Part shown: positions 15,784 to 24,763 of the stretch, piece by piece | How the letters are laid out: the number at the start of each line of letters is the position of its first letter | Position numbering within the stretch: the stretch's first letter is position 1 | Origin: Acrocarpospora corrugata | Lineage (GTDB): Bacteria > Actinomycetota > Actinomycetes > Streptosporangiales > Streptosporangiaceae | NCBI RefSeq assembly: GCF_009687845.1 | Contig: NZ_BLAD01000055.1 | Span: 857-64,856 of the forward strand | Length of the DNA: 64,000 bases | Reading direction: 5' to 3' | Program-made: the position numbers and the translations under genes | The notes under the pieces: generated by a model | Databases searched by the model: none | What the model saw: only the letters and a program-made list of their open reading frames with translations | Told to the model about the DNA's origin: nothing

Positions 15784-16196
15784 ACCGGGGCGGCGGCTGG
15801 GTGAACGCGGACGCCACGGCGGCTCTCGGAGGGCAAGACCACGCGCGGGCGGCGGAGGTGGAGTGGTTTCAGATGCTGGCCTGGCGCTGGAACGTCTCGC
15901 AAGCGAAGCAGATCACGGCTGGACGTACACCGAACGGGGTCATCACCACCGCTGAGTGGAGGGGGATGCTGCGGATGGTCGTCATCGATGAGATCCACGC
16001 CGAGAGCGTGGATCTGTCCGAGCCGCTGATCGCGGTACCGGTGCCCAGCGGAGGGCCATTGATCATCGATGGCTGGCACCGCCTTCACAAAGCTCTCAGC
16101 AGCGAAACCGAGACCCTCCGCGCTCACCTGCTGAGCGTGGACGAAGAGCTGACCTGCCGCATGTTCGGTGGGGAGAAGGGCCACGGCTGGCGGTAG
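15780..16196 (+). CDS. ParB-nuclease-fold-like small protein
   Basis: 138 residues; its ATG overlaps the stop of protein C (ATGA). The middle reads IDEIHAESVDLSEPLIAVPV then GGPLIIDGWHRLHKALSSE. That is close to the ParB/sulfiredoxin-fold signature DGxHRLxAA, in which the GxHR motif forms a nucleotide-binding or catalytic pocket. The N-terminal AAEVEWFQMLAWRWNVSQAK and the C-terminus are unfamiliar. It lacks the HTH needed for a partition protein. It could be a small enzyme acting on DNA or a nucleotide; I infer only the fold. Confidence 0.6.
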   Translation: MNRGGGWVNADATAALGGQDHARAAEVEWFQMLAWRWNVSQAKQITAGRTPNGVITTAEWRGMLRMVVIDEIHAESVDLSEPLIAVPVPSGGPLIIDGWHRLHKALSSETETLRAHLLSVDEELTCRMFGGEKGHGWR

Positions 16197-16543
16197 CCCG
16201 GCCCGGTGGCGCAGGTGGTCTGCCCCGGTCACACGTCCTTGGCGTGGTGGCCGGGGCACGCCTCCTGCACTACCGGTCTGCGGTTCAGACATCAGGAGAG
16301 CGGAAACCCCGCAGCGGTGCTGCGCGACCGACTCGAACGGCTCAGGGGCGACTTGCGAGCCGACCAGCCGCTTTGCGTTGATCGTACTGTCACCGCCGTC
16401 ATGGGTCACAACTACCGGCACAGATCTCAACCATGATCGTGAATTGTCAGGTGGAGTACTGGCAGAGTGTCTCCTAGCCGAGTGAGCGCTGACCTGGATG
16501 AGAATGAATCCCAGACAACTGCTTACTCTCCGAGGCGGTCAAC
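16197..16543. other. intergenic region before mrr
   Basis: A 347-base gap in the same-direction gene run. The frame 16206-16436 has no Shine-Dalgarno or domain and is not called. No strong hairpin is evident. The gap is long enough for a separate promoter for mrr, so the endonuclease may be expressed independently of the operon before it. Confidence 0.4.
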
Positions 16544-17440
16544 GTGGCGATTCCTGACTACCAGACGGTGATGCGACCAGTACTCGCACTCCACAGCGAC
16601 CACGCCGAGCATCGCCGACGCGACCTGGTAGCGGCGATCAGCAAGGAATTCCGCCTGACCGGCGCAGAAGAGTCCGAGGTCCTGCCCAGCGGGCAGAACA
16701 CGGTCCGCAGCCGAGTGGAGTGGGCGGTGACGTACCTCGCCAAGGCCGGTTTGCTCGATCGCACCGGCCGAGGGTCGACCCAGATCACCGAACGCGGCCT
16801 AACCGTGCTCAGCGACCACCCGTCCCGGGTGGACAACAACGTTCTGCGCGCCTTCCCGCAATTCCAGGAGTTCCTCGGCCGCAAGCGGGAGACGGTGCCC
16901 GTTCCGGCCGCAGTCGAGGACATCCCACCTCGCGAGGCGATCCCGCCGCTGGTGGACAACTGGCATCGGGCGGTAGCCGCAGACCTGCTCGATCGCCTCC
17001 GCGCCGCACCGCCGCAGTTCCTGGAACGAGCGGTGCTCAAGCTTCTGATCGCCATGGGGTACGGCGGCCCTGTGGGCAGCGTGGTCCATCTCGGCGGCTC
17101 GAATGACGGCGGCATCGACGGATTGATCCGCAAGGACCCGCTCGGCTTGGAGGTCGTCTACGTGCAGGCCAAGCGGTACAGGGAGGACGTTACCGTTCAG
17201 CGGCCGGCTGTGCAGGAGTTCGTCGGCGCCTTGCACGGCAAGCAGACCGACCGCGGCATCTTCGTCACCACCAGCCGCTTCTCGCCGGGAGCGATCGAGT
17301 ACGCCGCCAGTGTGCAATCGCGGATCATCCTGATCGACGGCCAAGAGCTCGGCAGACTCATGGTGGAGTACGGCTGCGGCGTCCAAACGGGCGACACGAT
17401 CTTGCTTAAAGAAGTCGACGAGGATTTCTTCGAAGACTGA
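16544..17440 (+). CDS. mrr: Mrr-type restriction endonuclease
   Basis: 298 residues from a GTG with GAGGCGG upstream. The N-terminal Mrr_N winged helix spans about residues 5-90 (YQTVMRPVLALHSDHAEHRR, then SRVEWAVTYLAKAGLL and TERGLTVL). The C-terminal Mrr catalytic domain shows ERAVLKLLIAMGYGG, the active-site GGSNDGGIDGLI and VYVQAKRY (D and QxK), then FVGALHGKQTDRGIFVTTS. Mrr enzymes cleave DNA carrying foreign methylation. The intact catalytic residues predict activity. It lies in an element that also encodes its own DNA methyltransferase at 30444. Confidence 0.95.
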   Translation: MAIPDYQTVMRPVLALHSDHAEHRRRDLVAAISKEFRLTGAEESEVLPSGQNTVRSRVEWAVTYLAKAGLLDRTGRGSTQITERGLTVLSDHPSRVDNNVLRAFPQFQEFLGRKRETVPVPAAVEDIPPREAIPPLVDNWHRAVAADLLDRLRAAPPQFLERAVLKLLIAMGYGGPVGSVVHLGGSNDGGIDGLIRKDPLGLEVVYVQAKRYREDVTVQRPAVQEFVGALHGKQTDRGIFVTTSRFSPGAIEYAASVQSRIILIDGQELGRLMVEYGCGVQTGDTILLKEVDEDFFED

Positions 17441-17493
17441 GGAACCGCCCCCTTGCCAACCTGTCATCGACGTCTGGCGGGCGCTGTTGCCGC

Positions 17494-18519
17494 TCATGCC
17501 TGAAAATGACCGTCGGATGGCGGAAAACCATTGCTCACCGCATCCGCCGGACGCCCGTCGGGATGGTGGGCGGCTGGCCGGGTGAATCCGATGAGGTCAC
17601 CGCGACGGTAAGAGCTGATCTTGACTGTTTCGCGCCGGTTCGGCGCGTGGATCATCCGGCCCTTGCCGATCACGAGACCGACGTGCCCGGGACCGTCCGA
17701 CTTCATGTTGAAGAACACCAGGTCACCGGGCTGCTCCTCCCCGGCAGGTACGGGTACCCCATGCCGCCATTGATCGGCTGCGACCCTGGGAATGGAAATC
17801 CCGGCCGCCTGGAAAGCGCGCATGGTGAGCCCGGAGCAGTCGAAGGCGTCAGGACCTTCCGCGCCCCATCTGTACGGCTTGCCGAGTTGTGCGTGTGCGT
17901 ACGCGATGACCGCAGCCTCCTGCTCTCCCGGGAGCAGCATCACGCAGGAGCCGGCGAGTCGGTCAACGGTGTATTGGGCGAGCGCCTCCCACTTCGCGTA
18001 CGCCTCGGGGAACGCCGACCGCTGCACGGCCTGTGCCGCCTCCGTCAAGGGAAGGCGCTCCCAGCGAGGCACCTTGACGAGCCGGATGTAGAACTGGCGG
18101 GCCGCGTACGCGGGGTCAAGGATCTGCTCCGCGGTACCCCAGCCATGGGACGGCCGCTGATGGAAAAGGCCGAGCGAATCGAGATGCCCGTACCGCAGGT
18201 TACGCAGGTGGGATTCCTGTAGCGCTGTGGCGACGGCTATCACGGCCGCACGTCCAGGGAGCCCCAGATCCAGGCCGGTCTGAACGATGACGGCGGCGTT
18301 CCCCTGCTGCTCCTCATCCAATTCCGTCACCTGAACAGGTCGAGGCTGCGCGGATGAAGCCGCGACCGGCGAGTTCTCCCGCATGCCTGCTGTCACTGTG
18401 AGCAGACAGCTCCCGCCTCCGGGATGCGCGGAGGTGGTCAAGAGGCTGGTGGCCGCCGCAAGAAAGGCGAGGACAACAAGCAGCAGGAGAACGGCGCCGG
18501 CCGCGGCCGACTTCATCTT
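17494..18519 (-). CDS. SLT + NlpC/P60 peptidoglycan hydrolase of the conjugation module
   Basis: 341 residues from the ATG at 18519 (AAAGAGGTG upstream), much shorter than the maximal frame. An N-terminal membrane anchor or signal (residues 1-30, GAVLLLLVVLAFLAAATSLL) is followed by a transglycosylase-like region (about 75-190: AVATALQESHLRNL, then SLGLFHQRPSHGWG). The C-terminal NlpC/P60 domain (about 215-330) has C in FDCSGL, H in GHVGLVIG and a third polar residue in IHAPN. Two activities on one wall enzyme is the usual form in Gram-positive conjugation systems, where it opens the wall for the channel. It is the last gene of the minus-strand transfer operon. Confidence 0.92.
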   Translation of the reverse strand, partial: KMKSAAAGAVLLLLVVLAFLAAATSLLTTSAHPGGGSCLLTVTAGMRENSPVAASSAQPRPVQVTELDEEQQGNAAVIVQTGLDLGLPGRAAVIAVATALQESHLRNLRYGHLDSLGLFHQRPSHGWGTAEQILDPAYAARQFYIRLVKVPRWERLPLTEAAQAVQRSAFPEAYAKWEALAQYTVDRLAGSCVMLLPGEQEAAVIAYAHAQLGKPYRWGAEGPDAFDCSGLTMRAFQAAGISIPRVAADQWRHGVPVPAGEEQPGDLVFFNMKSDGPGHVGLVIGKGRMIHAPNRRETVKISSYRRGDLIGFTRPAAHHPDGRPADAVSNGFPPSDGHFQA

Positions 18520-18557
18520 GTGGCACCTCTTTCTGCCGAGGTTGGGCCAGTCACCGG

Positions 18558-19427
18558 TCAGGCGGTGAATTCGTCCTGGCCGGGGCGTGTCAGCTGTGGC
18601 CAGGCGTCGGCGAGTTCGGCCAGCCGGAGCCGGGGCTGCTCTTCGCCGATCGGGAGCCAGATTGCTCCGGCTGGCCCGTGGTCCAGACCGGTGTGGACGG
18701 CGGTGGCAACCGGAATCTCGGTGTGGACGAGGAGCTTGCGCAGGTTGGCTTCCCTGGCTCGGCTGGGCAGCCACAGGAGGACGGGCGTCATGATGCCGGT
18801 CGCCTCGGCGAGGCTGGCGTAACCGGGCAGCTTCGCGGTGACCTTGGCGAGCGCTTCGCTCCCCGTGTCGTATTCGAGGAAGAAGTCGATTTCCTTGCCC
18901 TTCTCCCACCAGCGCCCATAGGCGTCGGGCCGGGCGAGGTCGCCCCAGAGCTTGGCGCAGCGGCGTTCCGCCCACCACTGCCTGACCTCGGCGCTGCCGT
19001 CGCTGTGGCGGGCATGGTGGTGGAGGTCGGCGAAGAAGTCGTTGACGCCCACCTGGTGCGCGGCCTTGGTGGAAACCGAGATGGCCATGGCCAGGTCCGG
19101 GTGGTAACCGAGTTCCTTGACCGTGGTGTCCGCCTTGAGGGCCAGCAGTTCAGCTCCCGTACGGCCGAGAACCCAGTGGTGCGGTGCGGAGCCGCCGTAG
19201 GGAGTCCAGGGCCGGAAGCGGGTGATGGTGTGCAGCTTGTGCAGGACTCCCAGGCGGCGCCGGGTGGGCTGGGGGAGGGTGAAGAAGATTCGCTGGATCT
19301 GGTGGGTGGTCAGGACGCGGTGCTCGTACAGGAAGGTGAGGATGTCGTAGTCGCGCGGGGTGAGACGTGCGGCGAGTTCGGCCATGGCGGTGGCGTCGAA
19401 TCGGGGCAGGCCGAGCGGGATACGGGA
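18558..19427 (-). CDS. replication-relaxation family protein
   Basis: 289 residues from the ATG at 19427; GGAGG lies ten bases upstream, and a GTG at 19433 is closer. The N-terminal winged helix (LTPRDYDILTFLYEHRVLTT, then IQRIFF and RRRLGVLHKL) followed by HWVLGRTGAELL matches Replic_Relax (PF13814). The domain is found in plasmid and ICE proteins thought to help relaxases or replication initiation at the origin. The C-terminal region (VNDFFADLHHHAR, then EIDFFLEYDTGSEALAKV) resembles a nuclease-like fold seen in the family. It lies in the transfer operon between the coupling ATPase and the wall hydrolase. Confidence 0.88.
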   Translation of the reverse strand, partial: SRIPLGLPRFDATAMAELAARLTPRDYDILTFLYEHRVLTTHQIQRIFFTLPQPTRRRLGVLHKLHTITRFRPWTPYGGSAPHHWVLGRTGAELLALKADTTVKELGYHPDLAMAISVSTKAAHQVGVNDFFADLHHHARHSDGSAEVRQWWAERRCAKLWGDLARPDAYGRWWEKGKEIDFFLEYDTGSEALAKVTAKLPGYASLAEATGIMTPVLLWLPSRAREANLRKLLVHTEIPVATAVHTGLDHGPAGAIWLPIGEEQPRLRLAELADAWPQLTRPGQDEFTA

Positions 19428-19483
19428 CATGGGCACAGGTCCTCCGAAAACGAGAGTGATCATGGTCGGCGTCGTCGTGAACT

Positions 19484-21958
19484 TCAGGTGGAGGTGCGCG
19501 GGTCCGAGAGGCCCTTCCTGCGTGGGCGCCGTCTGGTTGGCGTGGGTTCGGCCAGGTCAGGGCTGCCAAATCGTTCACGGGACGCCTCTCTGACGGCTTG
19601 CTCACGGCCGGGTGTGATGGGTGGCAGCGGACGGGTTCGGAGGGTGAAGGCGGGCGTCTGCTGGCCATCGACCACCAGGCGGGCGACGGCTTGATAGGCG
19701 CCGAGGTGTGTGAGGTCGTGCGGTGTGATCAACGGCGCGGTGTGGTGTTTGAGGTCGGAGGCGTCCTTCGGTGAGGACGCGAAATAGATCTTGTTCCGGG
19801 CGTCGGCGGACAGCGCTTCGCGGAGGTCGGCGGGAAGCTGGTCCAGATGCTGGTGGGCCAGGACCAGTGAGAGGCGGTATCCGCGCGCCTCGGCCAGGAC
19901 GTCGTTGATGTGGCCGGGCAGGTTCAGGAAGTTGTGGCATTCGTCGATGACCAGGGCGGCATCAGGTCGTTCCTGTTCGGCGAGGCGGGCACGCCGGGTC
20001 GCGGCCTGCCAGGTGTGCGCGAGCAGGATGGAACCGAACAGCCGGGCCGCGTCATCACCGAGAACACCTTTGGGCAGGCGGGCGAGGATCAATCCGCCGT
20101 CGCTCAGGACCTGTCCGATGGGAACCGTGGTGCGCGGGCTGGCCAGAGCTTGCCGGATGAAGGGTCTGAGCAGTACGGCGCGCAGCTTGTTCATCACCGG
20201 CCCGATGACGGAGGCCTGTCCGGCTGGGGTGAGGGAGTGATAGGAGTCCCAGAACCCGGCCAGGAGTTCATCGTCCAGTTGGGCCGTGATGCGAGAGCGG
20301 AAGGCCGAGTCGGTCAGCAGCCGGGGCACCTCGCCGAGGGTGGCGCGGGGGCCGAGCACCTTCGTCAGGGTCAGGCAGGTGGACCGGAGCAGGTCGTCCA
20401 CCCGCGGTCCCCAGGCGGAGGCGAAGCACCGGTGAAAGATGGTGACCAGGGAGTCGACGGCGAAGGCGGGATCGCCGCCCGCGAGGACGTTGATCGAGGG
20501 CGGGCGGCCGGGGGCCTGCGGGTCGAAGACCGCCGTCTTGCGGACTGCGCGTTCGGGCAGCCGGGCCATGATGTCGCGGATGAGATCCCCTTTGGGATCG
20601 ATCACGAGGGCGCCCCGGCCTGCGTGGGCGTCGGCCAGCACCAGGTTGGCCAGGAGCGTCGATTTCCCGACGCCGGTACCGCCGATGATGTGGGTGTGTT
20701 GCCGCCCGTCGGCGACGGGCAGCGCGACCGGACGCGACGGCCCGCTGTCGGTGTCCCCTAGGACCCGCACAGGGCCGTTCACGGCGGTACGGGGTACGGC
20801 GGGTGATGGCGCGATGGGGCGGGCACCCGCGCGTACGATTCCGGGCGCGTCGGCGTCCCAGGGCAGGTGCGCCAGCGCGGCCAGCTCGCCGATCGACAGC
20901 AGGTACCCCGAATCTAGGCGGCGAGAGGCGATGGACCGGAGCAGACGGACGAGCCGGGCGCGCCGCAGGTACTGGTGGCCGGAGGTGTACAAGGCGAAGA
21001 CGCCGGCCACGGTGTGCGCCTGCGCGCGTAGCCAGCTGTCTCTACTCTGGCCGGGCAGTTCGTCCTCGTTGAGGACGGCGACCGCGTATCGGATGGTGAC
21101 CGCGTAGCGAGGCTGGCTCGTCTTGGCCAGGATGGCGCGTACTTGCTCGGCCCGCTCGGGGAACATCCGGGCCAACTCGCCGGGGCGTGAATGACCGGGG
21201 GCCAGTACGAGTTCATCAAGGGCTTGGCCCAGCGCGTTGCCGGATGGCGCGCCGCGCAGCACGGCGGCGGCTCGATAGGCGTGCCGAAGTCGCCTCCCGG
21301 TGATGGGCCTCGCCAGGATCTGGACGATCGCCTGCTGGCTGTCGCGCAGTCCGTTCATCGCGGCGAGGAGGGAACGCACCGGGTCATTGGAATGGTCAGC
21401 CTTCAGGGGGTAGTGCTCGGCCCGGCCCAGGACCAGCCGCCCGCCTGTCGCCCGCGCGGACCCGCCGAACGGCTGGTCAGCTGGCTTCGTCGAGGTGGTC
21501 GCTCCTGGCCAGGCGGCATGAACAGCCTTCTCGACAGTGCCTGCGGGGACGGTCCCGGATACCCAAAGGCGAATTCGCACTCCCGACTCGTCGCCCAAGT
21601 ACTCCCATGCCAGGTGGGATTGGCCGATGAAGAACCGTTTCCAGGCGGGACTGAGCAGGCCGACGAGCTGGCTCCACAGCACAGCCGCCCCGGCGGGATC
21701 GCTGCTCGGTGGGGACGAGATCTCGATGATCCGCGCGCCGGGCGTGAGGTTGGCGTGCCTGATCCAGCCGAGCAGGTAGCGAACGAGAGCGAGCGCCGAT
21801 AGGAGCACCGTGACGGAGATCGCGATACGCGGCGCTTGCCCGACCAGGAGTTCCGGGAGCCGGGTGGGCAGGGTGCGTAGGAAGTCCAAGACGGTCTGAA
21901 CGTCGTCTCCGTCGAGGTCGCACAGCAGGCAGGGCCCGGGTGAAGGACTGATGGTCAC
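19484..21958 (-). CDS. type IV coupling protein-like ATPase (TraD/VirD4 family)
   Basis: 824 residues from a GTG overlapping the VirB4 stop. A membrane helix lies at about residues 45-65 (AISVTVLLSALALVRYLLG). The motor domain has Walker A HIIGGTGVGKSTLLANL, the ALVIDPKGDLI strand and Walker B AALVIDECHNFLNLPG, plus LVLAHQHLDQL (sensor region). This is the layout of coupling proteins that feed DNA into a type IV secretion channel. The N-terminal 400 residues are specific to actinobacterial elements. The positively charged C-terminal tail may bind DNA or the relaxosome. Confidence 0.92.
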   Translation of the reverse strand: MTISPSPGPCLLCDLDGDDVQTVLDFLRTLPTRLPELLVGQAPRIAISVTVLLSALALVRYLLGWIRHANLTPGARIIEISSPPSSDPAGAAVLWSQLVGLLSPAWKRFFIGQSHLAWEYLGDESGVRIRLWVSGTVPAGTVEKAVHAAWPGATTSTKPADQPFGGSARATGGRLVLGRAEHYPLKADHSNDPVRSLLAAMNGLRDSQQAIVQILARPITGRRLRHAYRAAAVLRGAPSGNALGQALDELVLAPGHSRPGELARMFPERAEQVRAILAKTSQPRYAVTIRYAVAVLNEDELPGQSRDSWLRAQAHTVAGVFALYTSGHQYLRRARLVRLLRSIASRRLDSGYLLSIGELAALAHLPWDADAPGIVRAGARPIAPSPAVPRTAVNGPVRVLGDTDSGPSRPVALPVADGRQHTHIIGGTGVGKSTLLANLVLADAHAGRGALVIDPKGDLIRDIMARLPERAVRKTAVFDPQAPGRPPSINVLAGGDPAFAVDSLVTIFHRCFASAWGPRVDDLLRSTCLTLTKVLGPRATLGEVPRLLTDSAFRSRITAQLDDELLAGFWDSYHSLTPAGQASVIGPVMNKLRAVLLRPFIRQALASPRTTVPIGQVLSDGGLILARLPKGVLGDDAARLFGSILLAHTWQAATRRARLAEQERPDAALVIDECHNFLNLPGHINDVLAEARGYRLSLVLAHQHLDQLPADLREALSADARNKIYFASSPKDASDLKHHTAPLITPHDLTHLGAYQAVARLVVDGQQTPAFTLRTRPLPPITPGREQAVREASRERFGSPDLAEPTPTRRRPRRKGLSDPRTST

Positions 21959-23787
21959 AGCGGATCCATTTCGTCGTCTCCGCTGCGGTCAGGGGTTTCG
22001 AGGCTCAGCACAGGAGCGGAGGGGTCATAGCGGTCCAGTTCGGCGAGTTCGGCTGGATCGGTCGTGATGAGCGAGGTTTCACGGGGAGACGCGATGACGT
22101 GAAAGGCGGCGCGGCTCGCTGGACCGGCTATCAGCAGGGCTTGACCCCGCTCGGCGGTGAGGAGGAACTGCCGTTCCCCTTCGGTCAGATCGAAGGCGTC
22201 GCCGATCGTGTGGATTGCCTGCGGTGCCTGGCGCAGCAGGATCTGGCTCGCGGCGTTGGCGACGATGGCCTGACCGAGTTCGGACCCGAGCAGGTCGGCC
22301 GCGTCCTGGGTGACGACCGTCAGTCCGGCCCAGTGCTTGCGGGCCGCTTTGGCCATCCGGTAGAGGAACCGCGCGCCCTCGGGCTCTTTCATCAGCAGCC
22401 AGGCTTCATCGACTACGACAAGCCGCTTTCTGCGGTCACGCGGATTGGCCACCCGGCGCCAGATGGCGTCCAGGGCGAGCAAGGTGCCGACGGCCTTCAG
22501 CTCTTCGGGCAGGTCCCGAAGCGAAAAGACGATCAAATGCCCGGTCGGGGTGGTCGAGGTCGGCCCATCGAAGATTTCGCGGTAAGAGCCGGTCACGTAC
22601 GGCATGAGCTGGCTGGCCAGTTCTCGCCCGTGCTCACCGGCGTCCAAGGCTTCGACCAGGTCAGCCAGCAACGGCGCGGGCCGTGACCATGTGGACGGGT
22701 CGTGGGTGATGCCCGCCGCCTGGTAGGCGGAGGAGACCGCCGCGTCCAAAGCCGCCCGCGCGTGTCCGGTGAGGGGGCTGCCGAGCATGGTTGCGACGAG
22801 GGTCTGCAGGAACAGCGCACGGCGCGTCAGCACGTCGCCGCCCTGGTTGGCGGGCAGATCGAGGGGGTTCCATCGCACGCCGGAGGCGCCGAGTCTGAGG
22901 TGCGTTCCTCCGACGGCTCGGGCCAGGCGGGCGTACTCGTCCTCGGGGTCGACGATGGCGACTTCCACGCCTTGATAGAGCAGGCGCAGAGCTTCGAGTT
23001 TGGTGAAGAAGCTCTTGCCGGCACCGGAACGGGCCAGCACCACCGAGTTGTGATTGTCCTGGGCGTACCGATCCCACACCACGACCCCGGAGCTGGCCGC
23101 GTTCAGCCCGTACAGCACCGCTGTTTCTCCGACTGGGGCGGCGAGGTCGGGTGAGGTGAAGGGAAAGGCCGCGGCGAGGGCGGTGGTGTCGAAGCTGCGG
23201 GTGATGCGCAACGTGTCGCTGGCCAGCGGCAGGCAGGTGGTCCAGCCCTGGAGGGCGCGGAAGGTTGTGGGTTGGGTGTCGAGCAGGAGCGAGGAGGCCA
23301 GCGCCTGCACCCGTTCCGCTTCTGCGATGAGTTGCTCCTGGTCGGATGCGTGAAGAGTGAGATAGAGACCGGTTTTGAACAGGCGGCCGTGGCCTCGGGC
23401 GAGGCTGGCGGCCAGATCGGTGGCGTCGTCGGCAGCCGCCTCGGTCGAGAAGTCCTGTAGGTGGCCCTTTTCGGCGTCGGCGCGGCTGGCTGATTCCAGG
23501 CGGGCCAGCTGACGACGCAATTGCTTTGCCGCCACGGCTTGTGGGATGGGCTCCACGTGCAGGGACACGTCCAAGCGGCCGGGATAGGTGAGCAAGGGTT
23601 CAAGCCAGCCCGCGCCGACCTCACGCGGGTAGCCGACCACGGCGAAGGAGGCGGTGATCCCGTTGGGAAGGGTCACCGAACGTGCCCCGACCTCCAGCGC
23701 ACCCGGGTGGGCGACCGTGCTGAACTCGGATCCACGTTCACGCCGCCGGAACCGCACTCGGGATATCCGTGGTGATTTCAAGGGCAT
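21955..23787 (-). CDS. virB4: VirB4/TraC-family conjugation ATPase
   Basis: 610 residues. The N-terminal third matches the membrane-proximal VirB4 region (FAVVGYPREVGAGWLEPLL, then LDVSLHVEPI). The ATPase core has Walker A LARSGAGKSFFTKLEALRL, VDPEDEYARLARAVGG and Walker B RLVVVDEAWLLMKEPEG, followed by LTVVTQDAADLL. VirB4 energises channel and pilus assembly at the cytoplasmic membrane and is a hallmark of type IV secretion. The start overlaps the PrgI gene by ten bases and the stop overlaps the coupling ATPase start, so the three are translated together. Confidence 0.95.
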   Translation of the reverse strand: MPLKSPRISRVRFRRRERGSEFSTVAHPGALEVGARSVTLPNGITASFAVVGYPREVGAGWLEPLLTYPGRLDVSLHVEPIPQAVAAKQLRRQLARLESASRADAEKGHLQDFSTEAAADDATDLAASLARGHGRLFKTGLYLTLHASDQEQLIAEAERVQALASSLLLDTQPTTFRALQGWTTCLPLASDTLRITRSFDTTALAAAFPFTSPDLAAPVGETAVLYGLNAASSGVVVWDRYAQDNHNSVVLARSGAGKSFFTKLEALRLLYQGVEVAIVDPEDEYARLARAVGGTHLRLGASGVRWNPLDLPANQGGDVLTRRALFLQTLVATMLGSPLTGHARAALDAAVSSAYQAAGITHDPSTWSRPAPLLADLVEALDAGEHGRELASQLMPYVTGSYREIFDGPTSTTPTGHLIVFSLRDLPEELKAVGTLLALDAIWRRVANPRDRRKRLVVVDEAWLLMKEPEGARFLYRMAKAARKHWAGLTVVTQDAADLLGSELGQAIVANAASQILLRQAPQAIHTIGDAFDLTEGERQFLLTAERGQALLIAGPASRAAFHVIASPRETSLITTDPAELAELDRYDPSAPVLSLETPDRSGDDEMDPL

Positions 23788-24725
23788 GCCTCACTGCTGG
23801 TGATCAGTTCGTCGGGGCGGGCGGCGGTGAAGGGATGCCAGCCGCCTGGATCAAGGCATTCGGTCAAGATTCGATGAGCTGCCGAGGCGTCCAGGACGCG
23901 CGTGGTGAGGCCGAGCGCCGCGAGGATGTGCTCGGTTTCGGCGGCACGCCGCAGAACGACGGCAGCGCAGGCATCGCGCCGTACGGCCCGGCGTCCGTTC
24001 GCCGGTTGGTGTTCGCGGAGAACGATGAGCACCTGCCGGGCGAGCAGGTCAGTGGTAGCGCCCAGGTGGTGCAGGAACTCGATGTGCTCCGCCGCGGCGT
24101 GGGTCAAGGCTGGATGGGGCAGGTCCTCGGCGTGCCTCGCGGTCCCGTCGATGAGATGGCCGAGGTCGATCGGCTTGGCTCGGACCAGGATCTGGACCGG
24201 CGCGTCGAGGGAGTTCAGCCATCTGCCGAAGGCGCCGACCAGCGCGTTCTGTTCGCCAGGGGTGCGCAGATGAAAGGAAAGGGTGGAGGTTTCCACCAGC
24301 ACCGCGACGCCTTCGCTCAGTTCCAGAGCTCCGTCGGTACGGATGGCACGGACCGGCAGCCGCAGCGGAGCAGGCAGCTTTCCCCGCAGGCGGCACCACC
24401 TGGGCGGTTCGGCGACTCCCTCCGGTGCGGTCACCAGCCGCTTTGATGAACGTGCGAACACCCAGGCCGCGACGGCGAACTGATCCAGGCTCAGCCCGTC
24501 ACGTCGTCCGAGAGCGAGTGCGGTTCCGACGGCGATGACGGGCAGGAGAAGCGCGGCCAGGATCAGTACGGGGAGCACGTTGTGAAACAGGTAGTAGATC
24601 CCGGCCGCCAGGCCACCGGTCAGGGCGACGATGACCAGCTGCCGGACGGTGAGCCCAAAGGCGATCTTGTCGGGCTGGTCGACGTCGGCGGGAATGCGCG
24701 TGATCAAGGGGTCGTCATCTGGCAC
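23778..24725 (-). CDS. PrgI/SCO6880-like (VirB3-type) membrane protein
   Basis: 315 residues from a GTG with GAGGAG upstream. The N-terminus has the PrgI signature (RIPADVDQPDKIAFGLTVRQ) and two adjacent membrane segments (about 28-48 and 50-70), the VirB3-like topology. The cytoplasmic remainder (RRDGLSLDQFAVAAWVFARS and beyond) has an actinobacterial extension containing PVQILVRAKPIDLGHLIDG, similar to the N-terminal part of VirB4-like proteins. It sits directly upstream of VirB4 with overlapping ends, the expected pairing. Confidence 0.9.
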   Translation of the reverse strand: MPDDDPLITRIPADVDQPDKIAFGLTVRQLVIVALTGGLAAGIYYLFHNVLPVLILAALLLPVIAVGTALALGRRDGLSLDQFAVAAWVFARSSKRLVTAPEGVAEPPRWCRLRGKLPAPLRLPVRAIRTDGALELSEGVAVLVETSTLSFHLRTPGEQNALVGAFGRWLNSLDAPVQILVRAKPIDLGHLIDGTARHAEDLPHPALTHAAAEHIEFLHHLGATTDLLARQVLIVLREHQPANGRRAVRRDACAAVVLRRAAETEHILAALGLTTRVLDASAAHRILTECLDPGGWHPFTAARPDELITSSEACP

Positions 24726-24763
24726 GGGCGCTCCTCAGCGTTCAGGGATAGGCGAGCCCGAGT

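Noticed and set aside
19910-20761. Plus-strand frames over the coupling ATPase
   Set aside because: Antisense shadows; the minus strand has intact Walker A and B motifs.
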